In this document: positions 42,813 to 53,794 of the stretch, piece by piece | How the letters are laid out: the number at the start of each line of letters is the position of its first letter | Numbering within the stretch: the stretch's first letter is position 1 | DNA from: Hyparrhenia diplandra | Taxonomy: Eukaryota; Streptophyta; Magnoliopsida; Poales; Poaceae | Direction of reading: 5' to 3' | Length of the DNA: 64,000 nucleotides | Assembly (NCBI GenBank): GCA_015847255.1 | Contig: JADLZK010011587.1 | Coordinates: forward strand, 124,001-188,000 | The notes under the pieces: model-generated | Seen by the model: only the letters and a program-made list of their open reading frames with translations | Told to the model about the DNA's origin: nothing | The model's database searches: none | Made by a program: the position numbers and the translations under genes

Positions 42813-44047
42813 CTATGCAAAGGATTGAGAATTTGATGAGAAACTATTGAAGATAGTATTTAAAATGGCCAGCATATGTAGGAGAAAATTTAGTAAACTA
42901 AAAATTGATGAGTTGAGCAAGTCGTCCCGGGGGTGAAATCTCGGGTCTGCGTGGCATCGCCTTGTTTGCACGGCAATCGCCGTGTGCACGCTGCACCGCC
43001 GCGCTCCCCCTTGCTCAAAGCCATCAAATTTCAGTTTGATAAATTTCCTAATACATCTATCCAGCACAAATTACTTTACTATCACAATTTCAAGGACAAA
43101 TTCACAGGAGAAGTGCAGGTTGCCCATGGATTAAAAAAGAGTATGAACTGAAGTCAAGATTTCTTCGATATATGGAGTCATCAATTTCCCATCTCAATTA
43201 AGTAGGTGATTTGAGGGATATTTGCTGTTTGAATCAGCTAAGAACACTTAAGTTCTATTTGGGGGCGGCATTGCCGCACCCTCCCCCTAAATCACCTAAG
43301 TAATTAACACACGAAATCCATCGATTCCATCCTACCAAATCACTTTCTTAGAGTTCATACATCACTAAGCAACACAAATCCATGAGAAATTTCTACACAA
43401 TGCATAGATCGGGCAAGAAATTCAAGGCTAGGGTTTGGTTTCCTTCATGGATTGAGGAGAGAAGAGAAGAAGCCGCTCGGGGAGAGGGAGCGGGGGCCGG
43501 CCGGGGTCGAGCAGGGGGAACCGGGGGGCGGCGCGGCACCGCCGGAGCCGTGGTAGCCCCGGCGGCAAAGACACGCGGCGCCAGGACGACGGCGGCGCTC
43601 GGGGCTCACGCGTGCGAGAGAGAGAGAGGTGGGCGCGTGCGAGCGTCGGGTCTGGGAGGAGAAGGAGAGACCGGTCGGGCCAGGGGTAGAAAAGGAAAGA
43701 AGAAAAACTCTTTTGGCCCGTGCACGGTTCGGACCGACCGGGCCCGAACCCCTCAGGCGGCACTACCGATGATGGCGCCAAGACGATGGCGCTGCACCGC
43801 CGCAGAGACATGGCACGCCACTCCGGTCGATGTCCCGAGCATTTATTGCCACTTTTTGACTTATTTCTCCTCAACTTTGATCACAGAGACACCAAAATTC
43901 ATTGCCGTGGACAAATCATCAATATAGAACTATGGCATTGAATTTTGGATTAGAATTTGAAATCCTTTTGAAACACTATATGAAAATTTTCACAAACATT
44001 TCCTATGTCGATCTAGTGTCTCACTCAAATTGCATGTGTGCTGGAAT
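42813..44047 (-). other. Spacer between RNase H and the extra ORF
   Basis: Non-coding on the element strand. It includes a GC-rich block at 43440-43850 with the element's palindrome family (for example GCGGCATTGCCGC at 43265-43277). Plus-strand frames such as 43382-43927 encode only Gly/Ala/Arg-rich low complexity. Confidence 0.6.
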
Positions 44048-44401
44048 TCAAACCAAGTTACGAGAATCGAGAATATTTAGCTCACTACGCAAAGCACAAA
44101 ACCTTGACTCATCAAGAGGCTTGGTGGAGATATCGGCTAGTTGCTTTTCGGTGCTCACATGGCGAATTGCGATATCTCCTTTGAGTTTGTGGTCTCTCAA
44201 GAAGTTATGACAGATGTCTATGTGTTTTGTTCTAGAGTGTGCTACAGGGTTATTTACGAGTTTGATGGCACTCTCGTTGTCACAAAGAAGAGGTATCTTT
44301 GTGAAATGACATCCGTAATCCTTTAAGGTCTGCTTCATCCAAAGTAGTTGAGCACAACATGCACCGGCTGCAACATACTCGGCCTTGGCGGTGGAAAGGG
44401 C
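44048..44401 (-). pseudogene. Copia RNase H C-terminal part (element 2)
   Basis: Continues directly from the RT-RNase H frame after a TGA where the family has KKQNCVALSTAEAEY. It reads LLCDNESAIKLVNNPVAHSR, HIDICHNFLRDHKLKGDIAI and KQLADISTKPLDESRFCAL. Only the stop at about 44400 separates it from the upstream frame. Confidence 0.85.
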
Positions 44402-45580
44402 TCAACAATTTTGCTTCTTAGAACTCCAAGACACTAAGGACCGTCCAAGGAATTGACATGTCCCCGAAGTGCTTTTTCGATCTACTTTGCAACCGGCATA
44501 ATCAGAATCTAAATAGCCAAGTAGATTAAACTTGGAACCCTTGGGATACCACAAGCCAAGGTTAGGAGTGAGGACTAAGTATCTCAAGATTCTCTTAACA
44601 GCCACATTGTGACATTCCTTTGGATTGGCTTGAAATCGAGCACACATACACACACTAAGCATTATGTCCAGCCTAGATGCACAAAGGTAAAGCAAAGATC
44701 CAATCATGGAGCGATATACCTTCATGTCCACGGCTGGACCCTCCTCATCAAGATCAAGATGTCCATTGCTTGGCATTGGAGTTTTGATTGGCTTTGCCTT
44801 TGCCATATCAAACTTCTTTAGCATATCATGGGTGTACTTTGTTTGGCAAATGAATGTCCCTTCCTCCATTTGCTTGACTTGAAACCCGAGGGAGTACTTT
44901 AGCTCACCCATCATGGACATCTCAAATCTCTTGGTCATTGTCCTACTAAATTGCTCAACATACATATTGTTAGTGCTACCAAATATTATGTCATCGACAT
45001 ATATTTGGCATACAAAGATATCATTGCTAACTTTATGTGTGAAGAGAGTAGGATCAGCTTTGCCTATTTCAAAGCCTTGTTTGAGCAAGAATTCCTTAAG
45101 GCATTCATACCATGCTCTTGGTGCTTGCTTAAGCCCATAGAGCGCCTTTCGGAGCTTGTAGACTTGGTTGGGAAACTTGGGGTCTTCAAAACCGGGTGGC
45201 TGCTCAACATACACCTCTTGTAGAGGACCATTGAGGAATGCACTCTTGACATCCATTTGGAACAGCTTGAAGTCATGATGGGCAGCAAAGGCTAGAAGAA
45301 TGCGAATTGCTTCTAGTCTTGCCACCGGTGCATAGGTCTCATCAAAGTCCAAGCCCTCTACTTGAGTGAAGCCTTGAGCAACCAATCTTGCCTTGTTTCT
45401 TGTCACCAACCCATCTTCATCTTGCTTGTTGCGGAAGACCCACTTGGTACCAATGATGTTAGTCTTGGGTCTTTCCACCAAGTCCCACACTTGATTTCTT
45501 TTGAAGTTGTTTAGCTCTTCTTGCATGGCCAACACCCAATCGGGATCCTTGAGAGCATCATCTACTTTCTGCAGTTCCAA
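44402..45580 (-). pseudogene. Copia reverse transcriptase and RNase H N-terminal part (element 2)
   Basis: 392 codons open. Landmarks: WVFRNKQDEDG, ARLVAQGFTQVEGLDF, YAPVARLEAIRILLAFA, QMDVKSAFLNGPLQEVYVEQ, KALYGLKQAPRAWYECL, catalytic CQIYVDDIIFGSTN, YLDSDYAGCKVDRKSTSGTC and SLVSWSSKKQNC. RT is complete. Where the family has DLLGY-SDSDYAG the N-terminal RNase H looks intact. The frame stops at a TGA at the RNase H boundary and is not continuous with integrase, which ends at 45703. Confidence 0.9.
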
Positions 45581-45702
45581 AGATGAAACAAACGAGTAAT
45601 GTCGATAGAAAGCAGCTAGATGAGATCGAGTATAGTTACTCTCTTTCGGAGACTCCCAAGGATGTTGTCAATGGGATGATCCCGTTGAATCGTTTGTCGT
45701 AG

Positions 45703-47364
45703 TCATGGGTGATCAACGCCTTCTGCATGTTCTTCTTGATCTTCATCATATTGATCATCGCCTTCAAGATTTGGAGCAAGATCAAGTGGTTGAACAGGTG
45801 ATGCGGTGGTTCGATTTTTCCGAGGTAGGTGGCGCGGCACCGCCGCGCGTTTGTCTTGGCACCGCCGCTGGGGCACTTCCGATGGCGTCGCGCGCACTTG
45901 ATCATCGAGTACGTCAGCGGAATCTTGTGCAGCAACAACTGGTGGATCCTCCTCTCCATTAGCTTGATGTTCTTGAGGTCTTATGTCACCTATAGCCAAT
46001 TGCTTAATTGCCTCACAAGGTGGATCCTCCTTCCCTACAACACTTTGATCAACTTGCTCTACTTGAGAGCCATTAGATTCATCAAATGTCACATCTATGG
46101 TGATTTCAACCCTACCGGTGGTTTGGTTGAAAACACGATAGGCATGCTCATTTGACCCATAACCAAGAAGAAAACCTTCATCAACCTTAGGTGAAAACTT
46201 AGAGGTTCGGGGCCTTTTTTTAAGAATGAAACACTTGCACCCAAACACCCTAAAGTATGACACCTTAGGCTTGTTACCAGTTAAGAGCTCATATGAAGTC
46301 TTCTTGAGTTTCTTGTGCAAGTAGAGGTGGTTGATGGCATGACAAGCGGTGTTGATGGCTTCACACCAAAAGATGTCCAAAGTCTCGTACTCATCAAGCA
46401 TTGTCCTTGCCATCTTTATGAGTGTTCGGTTCTTCCTCTCTACTACACCATTTTGTTGAGGGGTATATGCAGCTGAAAACTCATGCTTGATGCCCTCTTC
46501 ATCAAGATACTCTTCAATTTGGGTGTTCTTGAATTCGGTCCCATCGTCACTCCTCACTTTCTTGACAAGTAGGCCAAATTCTCTTTGTGCCCTCTTGATG
46601 AAGGTTTTCACCTTCTCTTGTACCTGGCACTTATCAAAGACAAAGAAAACCCAAGTGAAGCGGGAGTAGTCATCAACAATAACAAGTCCATATTTGTTAC
46701 CCCCGATACTAAGATAGGCCACTGGTCCAAAGAGATCCATGTCTATCAACTCCAATGGTTGAGTAGTGGTCATCACACTCTTTGGTGGGTGAGGTGCACC
46801 TACTTGCTTCCCGGCTTGACAAGGTCCACATATCCTATCTTTGTCAAAATCAACATTTGTTAGTCCAATAATGTGGTTGTCTTTCTGCAGTTTGGCCAAG
46901 TTCCTCATGCCAACATGTGCTAGACGGTGATGCCATAACCAGCCCATGCTAGATTTTGCCATTAGACAGGTCTCAATCTTAGTTTTACTTTTGTTGAAAT
47001 CAACTAAGTAAAGCTTATTCTTGAGTTTGCCTGTAAAGACAATAGAGGAATCCTCCCTGCGAAAGACTTCCACACCAACATCCGTAAAGAGACAATTGTA
47101 GCCTCTCCCACATAATTGTGAGACCGACAACAGATTGTATCCTAACGAATCAACATGCAAGACATCTAAAATATCATGTTCAGTAGTGATAGCAACTTTA
47201 CCAAGTCCGATTATGTTCCTTACATCATCATTTCCAAACCTTATGTTGTTCCTCTTATCATTGGTTTGGGAATATGATGAAAACATACTCCTTTCTCCGG
47301 TCATATGATTTGTACATCCACTATCAAGCACCCAACTTGATCCACCGGAGGAGTATGCCTGCAA
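45703..47364 (-). CDS. Copia protease-integrase open frame (element 2)
   Basis: 553 codons. Order: retropepsin active site VLDSGCTNHMTGE (about residue 13), GAG-pre-integrase SMGWLWHHRLAHVGMRNLAK, zinc-binding CGPCQAGKQ, then the integrase core MDLFGPVAYLSIGGNKYG, VIVDDYSRFTWVFF, RSDDGTEFKN and YTPQQNGVVERKNRTLIKMA, so the D-D-E triad is intact. The C-terminal part has ELLTGNKPKVSYFRVF and GYGSNEHAYRVF. The last ~60 residues leave the family pattern and pass through two GC-rich palindromes at about 45832-45868, where the frame to RT is lost. Confidence 0.9.
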   Translation of the reverse strand: MQAYSSGGSSWVLDSGCTNHMTGERSMFSSYSQTNDKRNNIRFGNDDVRNIIGLGKVAITTEHDILDVLHVDSLGYNLLSVSQLCGRGYNCLFTDVGVEVFRREDSSIVFTGKLKNKLYLVDFNKSKTKIETCLMAKSSMGWLWHHRLAHVGMRNLAKLQKDNHIIGLTNVDFDKDRICGPCQAGKQVGAPHPPKSVMTTTQPLELIDMDLFGPVAYLSIGGNKYGLVIVDDYSRFTWVFFVFDKCQVQEKVKTFIKRAQREFGLLVKKVRSDDGTEFKNTQIEEYLDEEGIKHEFSAAYTPQQNGVVERKNRTLIKMARTMLDEYETLDIFWCEAINTACHAINHLYLHKKLKKTSYELLTGNKPKVSYFRVFGCKCFILKKRPRTSKFSPKVDEGFLLGYGSNEHAYRVFNQTTGRVEITIDVTFDESNGSQVEQVDQSVVGKEDPPCEAIKQLAIGDIRPQEHQANGEEDPPVVAAQDSADVLDDQVRATPSEVPQRRCQDKRAAVPRHLPRKNRTTASPVQPLDLAPNLEGDDQYDEDQEEHAEGVDHP

Positions 47365-47789
47365 AACAAGTTTAGTTCACAAGTTTAGGTCCCCTAAGAT
47401 TCTTGGGACCTTTTACATTAGTCACAAGAACTTTGGGAACCCAAATAGAGGTGTTGTGATAAATTTTTTACCCATGTACTTCCTTTTTCATCACTTTGCC
47501 CATGTACTTTGCATACACCTCCCCTTTTGTTTGCCTTCACTTCAAAGCAAGGATTGGAGTCTAACTTGCTTGCTTTTGCCTTTGATTGATAGGAATGGCC
47601 TCTTGGAACAGCCAGGACAATGTTCTCGACAAACGGACCTTCTTCACAGCCTTTTGGACCATCTTCTTGGGTCTATTTCTGAAGGTTTACCAGGTCGGTT
47701 TGGTGGGGCGAGTAGGTGACCTTCCCTTTTCTTGAGGGCTTGGGAGAAGGAATATTCGGTATGAATACATTTATGGTTTATCCTCAAGT

Positions 47790-48085
47790 CTTGCATGCTT
47801 GTGCAATAGAGCAGAGTATTTACGTGCCCGACACAATCATGATAGAAGAACTAGACTATAGTTCCTATGTCGTGGTTAGTCGTATAGAACTTAGGGCCTT
47901 GTGTGCCATAATGTATTTGGCTTGTGTCCGTGGTGTCGGATGTTGGCTTGAATATGTGCATGCCTCTCTGTACTTGTCCGATCCCTTGAAATCCCCCCAC
48001 GTTCGTGTGTGTCTTTGTAGGAGTTCGTAAATGCCTTCCTTCGGGCGGATGCTCAGGGAGGTCTCCACATCCATCCCTTTGCTCA
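47790..48085 (+). mobile_element. Fragment of the 58402-type LTR inside Sirevirus 2
   Basis: The strings TTGAAATCCCCCCACGTT, GTGTCTTTGTAGGAGTTCGT, AAATGCCTTCC and GGGCGGATGCTCAGG at about 47985-48060 match 59530-59610. AACTAGACTATAGTTCCTATG at about 47848 matches 59232 onward. The piece lies between gag and protease. Its edges are estimated. It can be an insertion or sequence captured during reverse transcription. Confidence 0.7.
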
Positions 48086-48228
48086 AGAATTTGACACATT
48101 CAACACCATTGATCAGACATTTTCTTGACCATTGGTTTTGTTTCCATGCTTGTGTCCAAGTCCATCCTTGATTCTTGGATTTCTCCCATCAATGTAGTTG
48201 GGTTTCTTAGGAGCCTCAACCTTGTTGC

Positions 48229-48945
48229 TCACTTCGGGTTGGCTTCTTTGGTTTCACCTTCTTTTCTTACCAACACCATTGTGAGCTTAGTGATCTCTTT
48301 CTCCATTGCTTTCATGTTGGCAAGGTTAGTGGCATAAGCATTCATATCAACATTATAGCATTTACCACAACCTTGACTAGTGGAGGGAGTAGAGGTATCC
48401 TTTGTGGCTGAGAGATGTGAGTTGCTCTCCCAAAGAATGCTATGTTTGGTTTCAAGCTCTTTGTGCTTGTCTTGCAAGTCACAATATTTCCCATTTAGGG
48501 CAACCATAGCCTTCTTTGTGAGAGCATGGTCTCCTTGCTCATTAGCTAGGCTCTTTTGCAAGGAAGTCACCTCACTTCTTTCAGCTACAAGAGCATCCTT
48601 GTTATCAACATAGTGCTTTTCAAGTCTATCAAGTTGACTATCTCTAGTTGCTAACTCCGCTTGGGTACTCTCTAAGTCCGCCATTAGTTGAGCAAGAAAG
48701 CCTCTAGTTTTCGGATCTAGGTTCTTGGTGAGTCTAACATATTCCTCATCATCACTAGATTCACTATCATCACTAGAGCTTTCACTAAGATCACTAGATT
48801 CATCACTAAGAGAAGGAGAAAGTTTGGGTGTGGATTTTACCTTCTCATGCTTGGCCATAAGACAAACATGAGTGGAGTCATTTTCTTCCTCATCCTCATC
48901 ATCGGTCATGTTGTTGAAGAGCTTGGGTGTAGAGGTCTCTTGCAT
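48229..48945 (-). pseudogene. Sirevirus gag C-terminal coiled-coil part (element 2)
   Basis: 238 codons: an acidic Ser/Asp/Glu-rich region (SDESSDLSESSSDDSESSDD), then a long heptad-like helix (LMADLESTQAELATRDSQLD, ALVAERSEVTSLQKSLANEQ), ending near CGKCYNVDMNAYATNLANMK. This resembles the C-terminal coiled coil of gag in element 1. A frameshift near 48950 separates it from the knuckle region. Confidence 0.8.
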
Positions 48946-48996
48946 AGCAAATGTTGCAACATGAACTTCCTCTTCACTTGTCTCTTTTGTTGAATC

Positions 48997-49842
48997 CTAG
49001 TCATGGCCGATGTGAGCTTTACCCACATTTCTTCCCTTCCTCTTGTAGTCTTGCTTCTTGTCTTTGCCATTGTCCTTCTTGTATTTGTTGTTCTTGTTCT
49101 CATAAGGACAATCGACAACAAAATGCTCGGTGCTGCCATAGTTGAAGCATGTTCTCTTTTTCTTGTTTGGGAACCTTCTTTGCACCATCTTGTAGCCATT
49201 TGCTTTCATCCCCTTCCCATACTTCTTCAAGAATAGAGCCATGTCATTGATCTTCTTGTAATCAGCCCCATCATCTTCATCATCACTTGAGGAAGAGGTT
49301 GCATCTATGTTTTCTTGCATTTTCTTCATTTCTTTGTCTTGACTTGAAGATGCTTGCTTGCTGCCCTTGACCTTGTTGGAGGAGCTAGGCTTGCTTGCCT
49401 TGGTTGCCTTGAGAGCTACATCCTTGATCTTGATGCCTTCAAGCTTTGCTTGCAACTCTCCAAGCTTTCTTCTCTCATTTGCTTCCTCTCTTTGCATGTC
49501 ATAGGTGAGCAGCCTACCAAGCACATCATTTGGAGTGAATTGCTCAAACTTCTTCTTGTCACGGATCAAGGTAACTACTATGTCATTTCTAGGTGTATAT
49601 GCTTCAAGCATGATCTTGAAAACGGTGTGGTCATCTAGATCCTCATCTCCAAATCCTCTAATCTTGCCAACTAGCACCATCAACCGATCAAACATCTCTT
49701 GGGCTCCTTCTCCATCAAGGATCACAAATCGGTTGAGCTTGGCCTTCAACAAGTCAATCTTGGCTTTTCTCACTTTGTCTACACCTTCATGTGCAAGTAC
49801 CAAGGTGTCCCAAATCTTCTTGGCTTCATTGACATTCATCAC
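48997..49842 (-). pseudogene. Sirevirus gag middle part with damaged zinc knuckle (element 2)
   Basis: 281 codons with the UBN2-type core (AKKIWDTLVLAHEGVDKVRK, QEMFDRLMVLVGKIRGFGDE, FKIMLEAYTPRNDIVVTLIR), a Lys-rich spacer, and a knuckle reading CFNYGSTEHFVVDC. The second Cys of C-x2-C is Tyr, so metal binding is probably lost. Frameshifts at both ends separate it from the other gag pieces. Confidence 0.83.
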
Positions 49843-49852
49843 CCTATTGTAC

Positions 49853-50574
49853 TCATTGCCTTCTAGAGCACTTAGGAGAATGCTTGTGGCTTGACCATTG
49901 ATGTGGGGCTGCTAGCTCATCATTTGTCGGTTCCTTGGGGTTCACCTTGGGTGGCTGAAATCCCACTACACACAACCTCCCAAAGACGGGGTGAAGGGCG
50001 CTAAGATAGGCTCTCATCAAGTGCTTCCACTTGGCATAGTTGGTCCCATCGAAGCGGGGCAACTTTCCATGGGCACATTGATAAAAGACTTCTTATCGCG
50101 GTTAGTCAAATAAGAAGAATAGTTAAAGGATATGGCGGTGAACTTGTTGTTGTTGACGCTGCCCTCATCCTTCTTCTTTTCTTTCTTCTTCTTGTTGTTG
50201 TAGGAGATGTCATCATCTCCATCGTCGGAGCTACTTAATAGCTCACTTGACTCCGCTTCTTCTTCTTGTCTTTGCTTTTCTCTTGCTGCCCTTCTAGCAG
50301 CCCTTGCCTCACGAATCACTCTTCTTTGATCTTTTCTTTGAAGCTTCTCGGCAAGCTTGATGCTAGCTTGCTCTTCTAGCTTCTTCTTTTCTCGTTCTTG
50401 TCTTCTTGCGGTTCGTCTTGCATGTCTTGCATCTCTTCTCTCGGGGTCGGTGGCATCACCCTTGATGGTGCTCTCGCTAGCTGTACCGAGAGAGAGCTCG
50501 CTGCTGCTGGCCTCCACCTCCTCCACAAGGACGGTGGTCTTGCCTCCTTTCTTCGATCCCTCCAGCGTGTCCAT
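49853..50574 (-). pseudogene. Sirevirus gag N-terminal part, frameshifted (element 2)
   Basis: Starts at 50574 (MDTLEGSKKGGKTTVLVEEV), runs through a highly charged Arg/Glu-rich helix, and then changes frame near 50060 into LPRFDGTNYAKWKHLMRAYL. FDGTNYxxW is the conserved opening of copia gag domains. The start codon lies 35 bp downstream of the primer binding site on the minus strand, which supports it. Confidence 0.8.
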
Positions 50575-50608
50575 ACTTCACGCGGTGAAGCGTATACGAA
50601 GTATCCTA

Positions 50609-50620
50609 GCTCCGATACCA
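50609..50620 (-). promoter_or_regulatory. Primer binding site of Sirevirus 2 (tRNA-iMet type)
   Basis: Minus strand TGGTATCGGAGC, 2 bp inside the 5' LTR. It has the same single difference from TGGTATCAGAGC as element 1, so the two elements share this variant. Confidence 0.88.
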
Positions 50621-50622
50621 CT

Positions 50623-51940
50623 TGTAGGATCTGATGGAAGCCTAGAGGGGGGGTGAATAGGCTGACCCCCTAAAAACGACCTGTTAAAACTTTAACACAC
50701 TATCAGTACAGGGAGGCGCGACACTACCGCGTAAAGGCACGACACTGCTGCATAAAACTGACAGACAGAGACAGAGAGAAGGAAAGAACTTCTGTCGGGC
50801 TGAGAGGCGCGGCACTGCTGCTGCGCACCGGGGGCGACATCGCCGCATATGGCGTAAATCCAGTACTACCAAAGTGAATCCACGAGCTGAAGTTTGGTGC
50901 TTAGGGTTTCTACTTGTTCCTGCACCCAAATACTTCACAGAGAGCTAGCCAAATATGATAGAAACGCAGTGGCAAAATAGATTGGGACGAAACCCTAGCT
51001 CATAAGATAAAATATGCAAGAATGTAAAGAACACAAGTGACACAAGGATTTATCCCGTGGTTCACCGTCGCCACACAGGTTGGGTTACGTCCACGTTGTT
51101 GAGGTTGCCACACAAGACTTAGCTTGTCCACCGGCTTGCTTTTTCCCTAGTTCACAAGTCTAGGGAGTTAACCCTAGAGATGTGGGGTAATGTATTGATG
51201 ATTGTGTGAGGTTACAAACCTTCCAAGGCTGCCACACGAAGGGGGCAAGCTCAAGGGCGACGCCTAGCCATCTAGGAGCAAGCTCCAAGAGTAAAGAACC
51301 CTAGGGTTCCGGCCAAATGTGAACCAAATGCTCTTTTGAGTGGGGGAAAGTAGTAGATCCGGCCTCCAATCGAAGTTTGCTGCCTTTTCCCTCAAAAATC
51401 CCCTGGTGGGAAGTGAGAGATTGAGTGGGGAGCTCAAGGTGCTTCAATGGAGGTGAGAGAGAGAGCAAGATGTGTGTTCCTGGCTGTCTGCTCGAGGAAG
51501 AAGAAGGAATGAGCCAGGTGACCGTTGTGGGAGGGGTAGGATGGGTATTTATACCCCACGGACCCAACGGTCGAGGTTAAGTGTGGCACTGCCGCGCCAG
51601 CCTGACAGCAAAGGGGTGAAATATGAAGTTTTGCTGGCTGGTCAGGCTTGGAGTTGTGTTTTGTGACTGTTTTTGAAGATTAGAGCACTTGGTCCACAGG
51701 TACCCAAGAATCCTAGGATCCCTCTTGATAGTACGGCATTTCCTAAACTCAAGATTCAAAATATGAAATAATTTAAAGGCCTTGATCCGGAAACACCACC
51801 ATCTAGCTCATTGGATACCTTTGGACATGTACATCAACTCCTTATTTTATTTCTTGCATGTCATCTTCGTAAATCTCATTAGTCCCCTAATTCGGTGGTC
51901 ATCAACGCCAAAACCCACTTAGAGCTTGATTGCACTTACA
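50623..51940 (-). repeat. 5' LTR of Sirevirus element 2
   Basis: 1318 bp. Relative to the 3' LTR several palindromes here show CpG-type changes, for example GCGCGACACTACCGCG near 50716 and GGCGCGGCACTGCTGC near 50806. Confidence 0.93.
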
Positions 51941-51945
51941 TGTAT

Positions 51946-53060
51946 GACTCTGTAACATTATCTATGGTGGAGTTAATCTCACCATGATAGGCACAAAAGT
52001 TGTACCACACATTCTAGCATTGCCTACGAAACTAGTCTGTCACCCTAGCTCACAACACTAAAGAAATGCGTGAACGGATATTCTTTATATGACACTTGAA
52101 TCTCTTGCAATGATAATATACTTCTGGTATCTGCAAGCGCACAGATAGAATTACCCAATTGTAGCACTTCACTAGGAGTCTATCCAAGTATCGTATTTAT
52201 ATTTTACCGAAAAGGAGAGGGGTAGGCTATGGGTAGGTTGATGATTTAATGATGATTCACTTGCAGTGGTGTAATGTAGAGTAAACCATATGCATCATAC
52301 TAAACTCAAATTAGGTAAGTCACATAATAAAGATAAATAATAATATTAATAATAATATCCAAGTCAAAGATCATGATATGCCACTAGATGGTGTCATAAC
52401 AGGCTAAATATCATGGTATAGGTAGAATAGATAGAATATTCCTAAGTTACTCCTACTTATATGTCAATGCATACTACAATTAGTGCAATACACCTAGTCA
52501 TCATGGTATGAAAGCAATATATCTACACATGGTGAACATTACTAAGGAAGGTGAGGAACAAAGCAAGTCTACCATAGTAATAAAGCTCAACTAGCCCTAC
52601 ATTCGGGGGGTGGACTACAAAGTACTCAATGGCAATATCACATCCACGATCTACCACACATCCCGGAATATAGGGTGATGTCGCAGGCAAACGTTGTATA
52701 AACACCACGTTTACACATTGTCGACCACCCACATAGTGACCATCTAAATGGGCGCTATACGACTCCATGCTTGAATATAAAGACAAACATACTAAACTAA
52801 ATATATAATCATAATATGCATGGAAACATATAACTGAGAATATAATCATTAAATAGAATAAAGTCATAGCAATTGTATTCTAACCAAATACTTACAATGT
52901 TAGATACAAGAGAGAAGCCACGAGAAGCTCGGCTCCCGCTACTTCTTGACGATCAGGAATTCAAGACAATACTTGACTTCCTCTAGAACTAGCCTAGATA
53001 GCTACTCCTCTGGTTATGGTGGAACTAGGGCTTGGGATCTTGACTTGGGGTCTTGATGAT
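51946..53060 (-). repeat. Athila-type 5' LTR, part after the copia insertion
   Basis: AT-rich and non-coding. It resumes after the second TGTAT copy and repeats the phrase TGGAGTTAATCTCAC seen before the insertion. It carries CTGCAAGCGCACAGATAG and CCAAGTATCGTATTT near 52135-52195, a motif also present at 36620-36680. The outer border is uncertain, since the next element begins around 53061. Confidence 0.5.
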
Positions 53061-53594
53061 TGTGGATACAGGATCACCAAAGAACTCTACCGAGTTGTTC
53101 GCAGGGTTCTATCCCAGCCTGCGGCCACAAACAACTCCCAGAAGGCAATGGAAGCATAGCTACGGAGACTTCTGTTGTAACTAGGATAGAACACTAGTCA
53201 GGTTACCTTGTTTAGAGTTCGGGTGTTCGATTCCTCTACGGACAACCCTCTCTGTATCCGACTAGGACCGTAGCAAGTTCCTTGGCTCCTTAGACTATAA
53301 AAGGCGGCCAAGGAACACCTCGTAGAGAGGAGAGCGCAATTACAGGACACAAGCTTGGCCATGACCAGCGTAAGCTTCACCGGCCGATCCCTACCGACCC
53401 CATCAATCAAAAACAGCTCACGCCGACCGGATGTAAAGGTCTTTACTCGATCCTTGATCGAGGGCCCGAACCAAAGATAAAAACCCCGCTCTCAATGTCA
53501 CCGCGCAACAAACCGCCGGGCTCCAGGTTCATCGAGGCCCGAACAAACCGCCCGGTTCAGCCCGTGGCAGGCTCTCGATCATAAAACATCGACA
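53061..53594 (+). repeat. LTR of the Tat-type Gypsy element (left border uncertain)
   Basis: Ends CATCGACA at 53594, followed by the primer-site-like CCGGGCGCGCGGTGTAGGGG. It contains a TATA box at 53296-53302. The matching LTR downstream is not in the window, because the element is cut at 58401. Confidence 0.5.
53296..53302 (+). promoter_or_regulatory. TATA box of the Tat-type LTR
   Basis: TATAAAA within GACTATAAAAGGCGGCC, about 300 bp before the LTR end. It is the usual position for the retroelement promoter. Confidence 0.65.
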
Positions 53595-53794
53595 CCGGGC
53601 GCGCGGTGTAGGGGCTCGTCGAATTTCAGCATGAGAGTCCGGCGGACCACGACATCATGAGCTCACCGGCGAGGAGGACGATCATCTTCGGAACATGGGC
53701 TTGCGAGATCGACGACGACGGCAAGACTTGAGGCTGCATCATCGAGGAATCCAAAACCGAAGAACCAGAACTCGTCGAGAAGCTCCAGCAACTG

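Larger units (their letters stand above)
39151..51940 (-). mobile_element. Complete Sirevirus-type Ty1/copia element 2
   Basis: 12.8 kb on the minus strand. Two LTRs (39151-40494 and 50623-51940) start TGTA and end CTTACA, with target duplication TGTAT at 39146-39150 and 51941-51945. PBS and PPT are in place. Minus-strand order: gag (50574-48229), a foreign LTR-like piece, protease-integrase (47364-45703), RT-RNase H (45580-44048), an extra ORF (42812-41409), 3' LTR. The extra ORF in the envelope position, the repeated polypurine motif and the lysine-rich gag fit Sirevirus. Gag and pol carry several frameshifts. Confidence 0.93.

Noticed and set aside
43382..43927. 181-codon plus-strand frame
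   Set aside because: Antisense to the Sirevirus, Gly/Ala/Arg-rich, produced by a GC-rich spacer with palindromes.
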